Positions 17,818 to 26,283 of a stretch of 64,000 bases of DNA are shown one piece after another. Under the pieces are notes generated by a model. It made no database searches, had not been told where the DNA came from, and saw only the letters and a program-made list of their open reading frames with translations. Every line of letters starts with the position of its first letter. The first letter of the stretch is position 1. Position numbers and translations under genes: made by a program. This stretch comes from Flavobacterium seoulense (GTDB taxonomy: Bacteria; Bacteroidota; Bacteroidia; Flavobacteriales; Flavobacteriaceae): positions 1 through 64,000 of the forward strand of contig NZ_JNCA01000011.1 in assembly GCF_000695795.1 (NCBI RefSeq), given 5' to 3'.

Positions 17818-20250
17818 ATGCTTGAACTTTTTAATAAAAATTGCTTTATTCTTACTTTCTTGTATTTTGTTGTTTTAAATGCTCAAGAAAAAAATACAAT
17901 TCCTGACATTGAGAAAATCTATCTTCATACCGATAGAACTACTTATTTTATGGGAGAAGATTTATGGTACAAAGCCTATAATGTGCGAGCTTCTAATAAT
18001 TTGCTTTTTGATAACAGCAATATTTTATATGTTGAATTAATTTCATCCGATGCCAAGATAATTGCCCGAAATAAAACCAATTTAGAAATGGGATTGGGTC
18101 ATGGCGATTTTCATTTAGCAGATTCTGTTGGAGTAAAACCTGGTGTTTATCAACTTAGAGCTTATACGAATTGGAATCGGAATTTTGGAGAAGATTTTGT
18201 CTTTAAAAAAGAGATTGAAGTTATTGATGTTTTCGAATCAAATGATAAATCGAAAACACCTAAAAATATTCCTGTAGTTACTACAAATTCAAAAAAAGAA
18301 GAAACAAAACAAAACGCTTTTAAAGTTGACTTTTTCCCAGAAGGCGGTTCGATTTTAGAAAATGTATCTAGTATTGTAGGCTTTAAAGCAGTCGATATAG
18401 ACGGAAAACCAATAGATATTAGAGGAGAACTTTTTGATTCTAATAACGAATTAGTTACCGCTTTCGAAAGTGTTCACGATGGTATGGGAAAATTACAAAT
18501 GTTATCCATGGAAGAAAAAAGCTATTTTACAAAAATTAAAAATCCAAGAGGAGAAGAACTTCAAGTGGAATTACCCAAAATTTTAAAGCAAGGCTATTTA
18601 GTTAGTTTTAAAGCGATAAAAGGCAAGAATATTATTAGCATTAGTACTAACCAAGCTACTTTACAACAAAATCCTAATCCAACTTTGACTGTTATTTGCA
18701 AAGCTAGAGGAATTCCATATTTAGAAACCGCACAAACACTTACTGAAAATACATTCTCTTTTGAATTACCAAAAGAAAATACTCCCGAAGGAATTAGTCA
18801 AATAACAATTTACGATAGCAATAATAAACCACAAAGTGAACGATTAATTTATATTGAAAAAGAACACAATTTAGAGGTTGAACTTGTAACGGATAAATTA
18901 AATTATCAACTCAATGAAAAAACTATTCTCAATGTTAGATCTAAATCAAAGGCTGGTAATCCAAAATCAGCTAGTTTTTCATTAAGTGTAACAGACACTA
19001 ATGGTGTAGAAGATGAGAATTTTGATTCAAATATTTGTTCTTATTTCCTGATGGAATCAGACATTCGAGGTAAAGTTCATCATCCAGGCTATTATTTTGA
19101 TAACAAAAATCCAAAGCGTTTAGAACATTTGGATAATTTATTGTTGACTCAAGGCTGGCGTGATTTTGTGTGGAAAACTTTACCAACTTCTAAAACCGAA
19201 TTTAAAGTAGAAAAAGGAATCACCATTTCGGGAAAAGTTAAACAAGTATTTGCTGATAAGCCATTCGTAAATAACAACCTGACATTATCTTTAATGAATA
19301 AAAAGAATCGTAATTTTTTCAGTACAATCACAGATTCTATAGGTAAATTCAAATTTGAAAATTTGATGTTTTCCGGAAAAACGAATATGTACTTAAATAG
19401 TGTAAATGAAAAAGGGAAGTTCAAAGGTGAAATTGTTTTGGATTCTATTGAGCATTCACCAATTCACGTTAAATTAAAAAAAGAGTTAACTCTTCTTCCA
19501 GAAACAAATCAATCTATTATTGAAAATGTATCTAAAAAATACATTGCTTTTGGAGTAAAACCGGAAAACATGTTGAAAGAAGTTGAAGTAAAAGCTCCGA
19601 AAAAAAATAATGCAGTTGTTCTTTATGGTGTTCCTGACTATAGTTATGTACCTGATGAAAAAGCAAAAGAATTTATTAGTATTTATGATGTATTAGATAA
19701 AGTTCCGGGAGTTTTAGTTATTGATACTACAGTAAGTATTCCGGGTGAAGGAGATAAGGAAAATACATCTCCACTCATTTTAATAGATGGTTATCCAATT
19801 TTAGAAATTAGCCAATTACTTATGGTTTCACCTTATGAAATTGAAAAAATAGATGTAATAAGAGGATCGCAACTTGCAATGCTTTATATTGTAAATTCAG
19901 AGGTAAATGGAAGTGCTGGTGCTATTTCAATTTTTACAAATCGATACAAAAATCTCGGTAAACCTAATAAGAATCCTCTTTATTCTATCAAAAAAGAAAT
20001 AGAAGGTTTTTATTCCGCACGCATTTTTTACTCTCCAGACCCCGAAAAACCAAATGCAGAATTAGATAAAAAAGCTGCAGTAAGAAATACGATTTATTGG
20101 AATCCTTATGTGCATCCCGATGAAACAGGAAATTCTTATCTGGATTATTTTAATAACGGTGTAGAAACTAAAGTAAAAGTGAATCTGGAAGGGATTACAG
20201 CTAACGGCATTCCCGTGGTTAGAAATATTTATTATAACATTAAAAAATAA
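17818..20250 (+). CDS. macroglobulin-like/TonB-plug domain protein, paralogue 3 of 3
   Basis: An 810-aa member of the same family with a short signal peptide (~1-22, ending 'LNAQ'), MG2-like domain, FPEGG near residue 171, CarboxypepD_reg-like segment near 470-520, and a plug-like domain at ~620-712 (VPGVLVID, LILIDGYPI, IEKIDVIRGSQLAMLY, GAISIFT). The plug differs strongly from that of paralogue 1, while the front ~600 residues are close to paralogue 2, often identical in DNA. The conserved C-terminal block (RNTIYWNPYVHPDETG) is present. There is no barrel. Role unknown. Confidence 0.72.
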   Translation: MLELFNKNCFILTFLYFVVLNAQEKNTIPDIEKIYLHTDRTTYFMGEDLWYKAYNVRASNNLLFDNSNILYVELISSDAKIIARNKTNLEMGLGHGDFHLADSVGVKPGVYQLRAYTNWNRNFGEDFVFKKEIEVIDVFESNDKSKTPKNIPVVTTNSKKEETKQNAFKVDFFPEGGSILENVSSIVGFKAVDIDGKPIDIRGELFDSNNELVTAFESVHDGMGKLQMLSMEEKSYFTKIKNPRGEELQVELPKILKQGYLVSFKAIKGKNIISISTNQATLQQNPNPTLTVICKARGIPYLETAQTLTENTFSFELPKENTPEGISQITIYDSNNKPQSERLIYIEKEHNLEVELVTDKLNYQLNEKTILNVRSKSKAGNPKSASFSLSVTDTNGVEDENFDSNICSYFLMESDIRGKVHHPGYYFDNKNPKRLEHLDNLLLTQGWRDFVWKTLPTSKTEFKVEKGITISGKVKQVFADKPFVNNNLTLSLMNKKNRNFFSTITDSIGKFKFENLMFSGKTNMYLNSVNEKGKFKGEIVLDSIEHSPIHVKLKKELTLLPETNQSIIENVSKKYIAFGVKPENMLKEVEVKAPKKNNAVVLYGVPDYSYVPDEKAKEFISIYDVLDKVPGVLVIDTTVSIPGEGDKENTSPLILIDGYPILEISQLLMVSPYEIEKIDVIRGSQLAMLYIVNSEVNGSAGAISIFTNRYKNLGKPNKNPLYSIKKEIEGFYSARIFYSPDPEKPNAELDKKAAVRNTIYWNPYVHPDETGNSYLDYFNNGVETKVKVNLEGITANGIPVVRNIYYNIKK

Positions 20251-20357
20251 ATGAAGCTTTTTGCTATAATATCTTATTCGGGACAGTGCAGGATGATTTT
20301 TTATTTTATGTGATTTATTTTAGCATTTTAATAAAAGTGATTAATTTTTTTCTAATT

Positions 20358-21958
20358 ATGATAAGAAAGTATAATGTAAAATTAAGTAGTAAATTTTTGT
20401 TGGTTGCAATAGTATGTTTTTGTTCTACAAATATGATTACAGCGCAATATCAAAATATTAAAAATGATGTTTTTTGGGATACTAAAGACGGAAAACCTAT
20501 TTATAGCCAAGGAGGAGGAATTTTTAAATTTAAAGACAAAGAAGGCATTGAAAAATATTATTGGTATGGTGTACATTATGAAGAAGCAGAAAAATACCGA
20601 AAAGAACCAATTGTAACGTATCCAAACTGTACATTCAAATCCATAACATGTTACAGTTCTACTGATTTAGTGAATTGGACTTTTGAAGGAGATGTTTTTT
20701 TCGACAATAAAGCATTTCCTGATGGTAGAAAAACATGGGTAGGAAGATTAGGAGTAGCTTTTGTAAAAGAGATGAATAAATATGCTTTATTTGTTCAACA
20801 TGGTAATCAGGTACTTGTTGCTTTAGCTAGTTCTCCTACATCTGAATTTATTTGGCATCAAAAAATAAATATGGAATCCTGGATTGGAACTACTAATACT
20901 GGTGATCAAACTGTTTTTACGGATGATGACGGTAAATCCTATTTGATTTATTCTTATGGAAAAGGACGTAATAAAATTTATGTTTCCCAAATAGGAGTCA
21001 AAGACGGAAAAGTGACTATTTTAGATTGTACCAAAGTTTTCAGGGAGCAAGCCGCGAAGGAAATTGTATGTTTAAGTACAAAAATAAGTATTATATGGCG
21101 GCTTCGAATATTTATGGATGGGACTCTTCTTTTGCCTATTATTTAGTTTCTGATCATATTCGCGGACCTTATTTGCCAACAAACGATATGCAAATTATGG
21201 AAGGCTCGGCTGAAGATTATGCTCATGTAACCCAAACCGGATTTTTCTATACGATAAAACGCAATGGAAAAGAAACCGTTATTTATTGCGGAGATCGCTG
21301 GTCTGATTTTGCCGGAAATGGTTTAGGTTATAATCAATGGTTTCCACTTTCGTTTAATGGAAGCAAACCGTATTTTAATTCGTTAAGCTCATGGAATTTA
21401 GACGAAAAAACTGGAGATTGGACAGTTGGTACAGATAATAATTATGTGAAAAATGGTAGTTTTGAAGCTGATAGAAATAAGATACCAAGCAATTTTAAGC
21501 CCATTCAGGAACAATTATTAGGTTGGAAAACAGAAATTATTAAAGGAAATAAAATAAGTACAACAGATGCCAACTCGCCGCAACTGAATTATTTTAATAC
21601 CGAAAATGACCGAAAAGAAGTAATAGGCGAAAAAAGTTTGAATATTACTGATAAAGTCGATTTTACAAGAGTAATTACCCAGCAAATTAGTTCGTCTCCT
21701 TATGTTATTTTAGAAGACGGCATATATACTTTGACAGCAAGAATTAAAAACAGCAAAGGTTTCAATGAACTTAAAATCTATGCCAATACCGGCGATGTTG
21801 ATTATAAATTTAATATCGAAACAGAAAATTCTTCCTGGACAAGCATTCAGATTCCTAATATTGCTGTGAAAAACGGAAAAATCACAATTGGCTTTTTTGC
21901 TGATGGAATGGCTAATGCTTTTTGTTTAGTGGATGATGTGACTTTGGTAAAGAAATAA
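20358..21958 (+). pseudogene. GH43-like glycoside hydrolase, interrupted by a single-base frameshift
   Basis: Two overlapping reading frames together give one ~533-aa exported GH43-like protein. Frame 1 starts at 20358 (MIRKYNVKL, signal peptide to 'TAQYQ'; an upstream GTG at 20286 is unlikely) and carries 'SSTDLVNWTFEGD' typical of the five-bladed propeller. It runs to a stop at 21146. Homology continues in the -1 frame from about 21040 ('FQGASREGNCMFKYKNKYYM'), ending with a carbohydrate-binding-like beta domain (~21450-21955). The switch falls in AAAGTTTTCAGG; one extra T would restore 'TKVFQGASREG'. Either a real mutation or a sequencing error. Confidence 0.7.
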
Positions 21959-21983
21959 GTATTGATTACACAGATTTTTTATA

Positions 21984-22027
21984 CTTTGTGACCTTTGCGA
22001 AAAACTTTGCGAACTTTGCGGTTAAAA
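21984..22027 (+). repeat. CTTTGCGG-type intergenic repeat upstream of cvfB
   Basis: A run of heptad-like words (CTTTGTG, CTTTGCG, CTTTGCG, CTTTGCGG) ending in GGTTAAAA. A closely related block lies at 27586-27629 and a weaker one at 30072-30114, each shortly before a start codon. Confidence 0.55.
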
Positions 22028-22043
22028 TCATTTCGTAACATCG

Positions 22044-22051
22044 TACCTTTG
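22044..22051 (+). promoter_or_regulatory. -7 promoter element candidate for cvfB
   Basis: TACCTTTG matches TAnnTTTG, 21 bp upstream of the chosen ATG at 22073. The nearest upstream TTTG is in the adjoining repeat at a spacing of 25 bp, slightly too long. Confidence 0.45.
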
Positions 22052-22072
22052 CAGCTTAGAAAAAAGAATAAA

Positions 22073-22927
22073 ATGCTTAAAATAGGAAAATACAATAGCT
22101 TAACGATATTACGTGATACTAAGGTAGGATTGTTTTTGGGAAATCCAGAAAAAGATCCGGAAGGAATTCACGATGTCCTTTTGCCTAATAAATATGTCCC
22201 TAACGAATTTGAAATAGGCGAGGAGCTTATTGTTTTTGTGTATTTAGATCATGAACAACGTCCGGTAGCAACTACATTAGAACCTTATATTTTATTGAAT
22301 GAATTTGCACTTTTGCGTGTTAATTACATCAATCAGGTGGGTGCTTTTATGGATTGGGGAATGGAAAAAGATATTTTGGTTCCGTTTAAGGAACAAGCCA
22401 GACCTATGGAAAAGGGAAAACGTTATTTAGTTTACCTTTATATGGATAAAAAGACTAATCGATTAGTTGCTTCAAGTAAAACAAATCAATTTCTGGATAA
22501 CGAAAATATTACAGTTGAAAATGGAGAGGAAGTAGAACTGATAGTTTCTCATATTACTGAAATTGGTATCAATGTAATTATCAACGAAAAACACAAAGGA
22601 CTTTTGTATAAAGATGAGGTTTATGATGATAGTATTCGTACAGGAGACAGAATGCGCGGTTTCATTAAAAACATTCGACCTGATAACAAAATAGATGTTT
22701 CGTTACAAAAACAAGGTTACGAAAGTATTGAACCAAATGCCGAAAAAATTCTAAACGAATTGAGAGCAAGCCGTGGTTTTTTAAGATTAAATGACAACTC
22801 GCATCCTGAAGATATTAAAACGGTGCTTAAGATGAGCAAAAAGACTTTTAAGAAAGCCATTGGAGCTTTGTACAAAGAGAAACTTATCGAAATTAAGGAA
22901 GACGGAATTTATCTCGTTAATGAATAA
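22073..22927 (+). CDS. cvfB: CvfB-like S1-domain RNA-binding protein
   Basis: A 284-aa protein made of S1-like beta-barrel domains (about residues 1-60, 65-130 and 145-210; 'GAFMDWGMEKDILVPF', 'HKGLLYKDEVYDD') and a C-terminal winged helix (~225-284, 'MSKKTFKKAIGALYKEKLIEI'). This is the CvfB/YitL architecture, an RNA-binding regulator. An in-frame ATG at 21995 lies inside the repeat and upstream of the -7 element, so 22073 (MLKIGKYNSL) is preferred. Bacteroidetes often carry this gene next to men genes; here it restarts the men cluster after the plug-gene block. Confidence 0.85.
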   Translation: MLKIGKYNSLTILRDTKVGLFLGNPEKDPEGIHDVLLPNKYVPNEFEIGEELIVFVYLDHEQRPVATTLEPYILLNEFALLRVNYINQVGAFMDWGMEKDILVPFKEQARPMEKGKRYLVYLYMDKKTNRLVASSKTNQFLDNENITVENGEEVELIVSHITEIGINVIINEKHKGLLYKDEVYDDSIRTGDRMRGFIKNIRPDNKIDVSLQKQGYESIEPNAEKILNELRASRGFLRLNDNSHPEDIKTVLKMSKKTFKKAIGALYKEKLIEIKEDGIYLVNE

Positions 22928-22932
22928 AAAAA

Positions 22933-22969
22933 AGAAAGACTAAGTCTGTTGGCTTAGTCTTTCTCTTTT
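22933..22969 (+). terminator. cvfB terminator
   Basis: Perfect 12-bp stem AGAAAGACTAAG (22933-22944) with CTTAGTCTTTCT (22953-22964), 8-nt loop, then a short T-run. Confidence 0.8.
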
Positions 22970-23606
22970 ATAGCTAATCTTATTTTTGGATAGGCTATAA
23001 TGTATTTAACAATTAGAAACCTTTTTTTAGTTTCTCTTTCCGTTTTCTTTTCTTTATCTTTTTTTACCTCTTAAATGTTATTTAGAATACCATTTCACAT
23101 TAGAAACCTTTGGTACAAAAGTTATAATATTGGATTTTACGCATTCATTTTAATGATTGTTTCAATCTTTGTATAGTAATCCAAATTGTTTACCCTTGGT
23201 GTTACTTTGAGTAAATTCTAATAAAATTTAGGGTCTCCCTCTTGGGCTCTTTTCTTCCGAAGTTTTTTAAATTTAGTAACGTACAAAAAAGAGTGATAAA
23301 GCTTGTTGTTTGTTTCAATATTCCTTTTTTAAGTTAATAAATCAGTGAAGTTCTCTAAGTTAATTTGTATTGTAAATATTTTACCAATTCCTCAACTAAC
23401 TATGTCTAAAATTAATAAAAAAAAATTTTCGCTGTTTAAAAAAAACAAATTATTCGATGAAATTTAACAATTTTATGAGATTAACGGGATAAGGATTACT
23501 CTTGCTATGAAAGATAGCTTAATTATGAATAGGACTTTGCTTTCCTATAGTATAAAATGTAAAAAAATGATTTATTTTTACGCTAAAATTATTTAAACCC
23601 ATAAAA
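22970..23606. other. 637-bp gene-free AT-rich stretch before menB
   Basis: No reading frame of gene length exists on either strand and no family is recognised. The stretch contains pyrimidine-rich tracts (about 23030-23070), a less AT-rich patch near 23228-23265 (TAGGGTCTCCCTCTTGGGCT) and A/T homopolymers. It is far longer than the neighbouring spacers of the men cluster. It could be a gene relic, a long menB leader or an uncharacterised RNA; nothing decides between these. Confidence 0.4.
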
Positions 23607-24437
23607 ATGGATTGGATTACAGCAAAAGAATATGAAGATATTACTTATAAAAAATGCAATGGTGTTGCCCGAATTGCATTCAACAGACCGAATGTTAGAA
23701 ATGCATTCAGACCTAAAACAACTGCCGAACTTTTAGATGCTTTTCATGATGCACAGGAAGATACTTCAATTGGAGTAGTTTTGCTTTCGGCTGAAGGCCC
23801 AAGTACTAAAGACGGAATTTGGTCTTTTTGTAGCGGAGGCGATCAAAAAGCACGTGGACATCAAGGTTATGTGGGAGAAGATGGTTACCATCGATTGAAC
23901 ATTTTAGATGTGCAGCGATTGATTCGTTTTATGCCAAAAGCAGTTATTGCTGTAGTTCCGGGTTGGGCTGTAGGTGGCGGACATAGTTTGCATGTGGTTT
24001 GCGATATGACTCTGGCAAGTAAAGAACATGCTATTTTCAAACAGACAGATGCCGATGTAACCAGTTTTGACGGTGGTTATGGATCTGCTTATTTAGCTAA
24101 AATGGTCGGACAAAAAAAAGCCCGTGAAATTTTCTTTTTAGGACGTAATTATTCAGCTCAGGAAGCTTTTGAAATGGGAATGGTCAATGCTGTTGTGCCT
24201 CATGACGAATTAGAAGCTACCGCTTATGAATGGGCTCAGGAAATTTTAGCGAAGTCGCCAACATCTATCAAAATGCTGAAATTTGCCATGAACCTTACTG
24301 ATGACGGAATGGTGGGACAACAGGTTTTTGCAGGCGAAGCTACAAGATTAGCTTATATGACCGAAGAAGCTAAAGAAGGCAGAAATGCGTTCCTTGAAAA
24401 AAGAAAGCCTAACTTTGAAAAGAAATGGTTGCCGTAA
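23607..24437 (+). CDS. menB: 1,4-dihydroxy-2-naphthoyl-CoA synthase
   Basis: A 276-aa crotonase-fold enzyme that closes the second ring of menaquinone by Dieckmann-type condensation of o-succinylbenzoyl-CoA. MenB-specific features are the N-terminal 'YEDITYKKCNGVARIAFNRP', the oxyanion-hole segment 'FCSGGDQKARG', 'GWAVGGGHSLHVVCD' and 'ADVTSFDGGYGSAYL' with the catalytic Asp/Tyr region, and the 'KKRKPNFEKKWLP' tail. Length matches the family. It lies 111 bp upstream of menA, with which it probably forms a transcription unit. Confidence 0.95.
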   Translation: MDWITAKEYEDITYKKCNGVARIAFNRPNVRNAFRPKTTAELLDAFHDAQEDTSIGVVLLSAEGPSTKDGIWSFCSGGDQKARGHQGYVGEDGYHRLNILDVQRLIRFMPKAVIAVVPGWAVGGGHSLHVVCDMTLASKEHAIFKQTDADVTSFDGGYGSAYLAKMVGQKKAREIFFLGRNYSAQEAFEMGMVNAVVPHDELEATAYEWAQEILAKSPTSIKMLKFAMNLTDDGMVGQQVFAGEATRLAYMTEEAKEGRNAFLEKRKPNFEKKWLP

Positions 24438-24439
24438 AT

Positions 24440-24475
24440 CAGTAAGCAGTACACAGTACTCAGTGAACAGATTTA
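24440..24475. repeat. CAGTA-type low-complexity intergenic repeat
   Basis: Tandem degenerate words (CAGTAAGCAGTACACAGTAC, then TCAGTGAACAG) follow the menB stop. The style recalls the block at 29970-30062. No coding or promoter meaning is apparent. Confidence 0.4.
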
Positions 24476-24501
24476 TAGTAGTAACTATGAAAAATATATA
24501 A

Positions 24502-24532
24502 GCTAAGAAACTTAGAAACTTAGTTTCTTAGC
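24502..24532. repeat. 11-bp palindromic hairpin upstream of menA
   Basis: GCTAAGAAACT (24502-24512) and AGTTTCTTAGC (24522-24532) are perfect inverted repeats around a 9-nt loop that itself repeats TAGAAACTT. It ends 16 bp before the menA ATG and could fold in the leader. No T-run follows, so a terminator is unlikely. Confidence 0.5.
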
Positions 24533-24548
24533 AACTAAAAAGAATAAA

Positions 24549-25511
24549 ATGAAACACTGGATTGAAGCCGCAAGACTGCGCACCTTACCTTTGTCAGTAT
24601 CTGGAATTATTGTGGGAAGTATGTATGCTTTGGCACATCCTACTGATGAAATATTAACGCCTACAGAAGTCTTTAACTGGAGACTTTTTGGGTTTGCTAT
24701 ACTAACAACTTTAGGATTGCAAATTTTATCTAATTTTGCTAATGATTATGGTGATGGTGTAAAAGGAACCGATAATGAAGATAGGATAGGACCTAAACGT
24801 GCTATTCAAAGCGGTGTGATTTCGCCTGCTGCTATGAAGCGTGCTATCATTATTACTTCTTTTTTAACCTTGCTTTCGGCAATAGCATTGATTTATTACG
24901 CATTTGGAGATACTAATATTTTTTATTCGCTATTTTATCTTGTTTTAGGAATTTTAGCCATTATGTCGGCTATTCGTTATACAGTTGGAAATACAGCTTA
25001 TGGATACCGTGGTTATGGCGACTTGTTTGTGTTTGTGTTTTTTGGATTGGTAAGTACTTTAGGAGTGAATTTCCTTTATTCAAAACAGTTTGATTTCGAA
25101 TTGATTTTACCAGCTATGGCTGTTGGATTTTTAAGTGTAGGAGTTTTAAATCTAAACAATATGCGTGATGAAGCTTCAGATAAAAAGGCAGGTAAAAATA
25201 CTATTGTTGTAAAAATAGGATGCGAAAAAGCAAAAAAATATCACTACTTTTTAGTTGGTGGAGCGATGCTTTTAACTTTAATATTTGCAGTTATAAGCGA
25301 ATTCAAATTCGATCAATATTTATTTTTACTGGCTTATATTCCTTTAACTAAACATTTAATTACAGTTCGTAACAATCAAGAGCCTAAGTTGTTAGATCCT
25401 GAATTAAAAAAGTTAGCTTTAAGTACTTTTGTGCTTTCAGTATTGTTGTCATTGTGTATGATTTACTTTTTCTCGGATATTGTAGTAAATGCATTTTTAG
25501 GAGGAAGATAA
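24549..25511 (+). CDS. menA: 1,4-dihydroxy-2-naphthoate polyprenyltransferase
   Basis: A 320-aa inner-membrane UbiA-family prenyltransferase that attaches the polyprenyl tail to DHNA, giving demethylmenaquinone. The first Asp-rich motif 'NFANDYGDGVKGTDN' (near residue 64) and the second 'NNMRDEASDKKAGKNT' (near 200) bind Mg-diphosphate. About eight or nine hydrophobic helices are evident. The N-terminus 'HWIEAARLRTLPLSVSGI' is typical of MenA. It sits between menB and the UPF0173 hydrolase. Confidence 0.93.
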   Translation: MKHWIEAARLRTLPLSVSGIIVGSMYALAHPTDEILTPTEVFNWRLFGFAILTTLGLQILSNFANDYGDGVKGTDNEDRIGPKRAIQSGVISPAAMKRAIIITSFLTLLSAIALIYYAFGDTNIFYSLFYLVLGILAIMSAIRYTVGNTAYGYRGYGDLFVFVFFGLVSTLGVNFLYSKQFDFELILPAMAVGFLSVGVLNLNNMRDEASDKKAGKNTIVVKIGCEKAKKYHYFLVGGAMLLTLIFAVISEFKFDQYLFLLAYIPLTKHLITVRNNQEPKLLDPELKKLALSTFVLSVLLSLCMIYFFSDIVVNAFLGGR

Positions 25512-25568
25512 TTCATTAGTTAAAACTAATTACTATTCGCCAGTTACTCATCACTTAAAATATTAAAT

Positions 25569-26246
25569 ATGAAAATTACTTATTACGGTCACGCAGCTTT
25601 AGGGATTAAGGTGGGAGGAAAACATCTTATTGTAGATCCTTTTATTTCAGGAAATCCATTAGCAGAACATATTGATATTAACGAATTAAAAGCAGATTAT
25701 ATTTTGCTTACACATGCTCACGGAGATCATGTGCTGGATGTGGAAGCCATTGCAAAACGCACGGGAGCGGTGATTGTTTCGAATGCTGAAATTGCAGGCT
25801 ATTATGAAGCCAAAGGTTTTCAATCGCATCCAATGAATCACGGTGGAAGCTGGAATTTCGATTTTGGTAAAGTAAAATATGTAAATGCAATTCATTCGAG
25901 TTCGTTTCCTGATGGTTCAAACGGAGGAAATCCTGGCGGTTTTGTTATCGAAGGCGAACATAAAAACATCTACATTGCTGGTGATACCGCTTTGACAATG
26001 GATATGAAGTTAATTCCAATGCGTACCAAACTGGATTTAGCTATCTTCCCAATAGGCGATAATTTTACAATGGATATCGAAGACGCTATTATTGCGGCTG
26101 ATTTTGTACAATGTGACAAAATTCTGGGTTATCATTATGATACTTTTGGATACATAAAAATTGATCAGAAAGAAGCTATTCAAAAGTTTTTCAACAAAGG
26201 AAAAGATTTGATGTTGCTCGAAATAGGAGAGAATATCGAATTGTAG
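25569..26246 (+). CDS. UPF0173-type metal-dependent hydrolase (metallo-beta-lactamase fold)
   Basis: A 225-aa metallo-beta-lactamase-fold hydrolase. 'LTHAHGDHVLD' (near residue 50) is the HxHxDH metal site; 'VNAIHSSSFPDGSNGGNPGGFVIE' and 'IAGDTALTMDM' give further metal ligands; a late His lies in 'GYHYDTFGY'. The family (YtkL/UPF0173) has no firmly assigned substrate. It lies 57 bp after menA inside the men cluster. No dedicated DHNA-CoA thioesterase is seen next to menB, so a thioester hydrolase role in menaquinone synthesis is a tempting but untested inference. Confidence 0.8.
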   Translation: MKITYYGHAALGIKVGGKHLIVDPFISGNPLAEHIDINELKADYILLTHAHGDHVLDVEAIAKRTGAVIVSNAEIAGYYEAKGFQSHPMNHGGSWNFDFGKVKYVNAIHSSSFPDGSNGGNPGGFVIEGEHKNIYIAGDTALTMDMKLIPMRTKLDLAIFPIGDNFTMDIEDAIIAADFVQCDKILGYHYDTFGYIKIDQKEAIQKFFNKGKDLMLLEIGENIEL

Positions 26247-26283
26247 ATTTTTATTTTTTATCAAATTAAAATCAACCACATTA

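Noticed and set aside
11390..20250. Calling the plug paralogues TonB-dependent receptors
   Set aside because: The proteins end about 90 residues after the plug region, with no room for a 22-strand barrel.
21026..21060. Programmed -1 frameshifting in the GH43-like gene
   Set aside because: No canonical slippery heptamer lies in the zero frame and no evident downstream pseudoknot; a T-run deletion is simpler.
23230..23330. Minus-strand open stretch reading ...KFKKLRKKRAQEGDPKFY then stop, a possible gene relic
   Set aside because: Only about 30 codons between stops and no start codon; nothing else in the region extends it.
23402..23467. 21-codon frame (MSKINKKKFSLFKKNK...) in the long spacer before menB
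   Set aside because: Too short, Lys/Phe-rich as expected from A/T runs, with no promoter element or neighbour support.
24440..24475. CRISPR-like spaced repeats
   Set aside because: The words are short and degenerate with no regular unit or unique spacers, and no cas genes are nearby.
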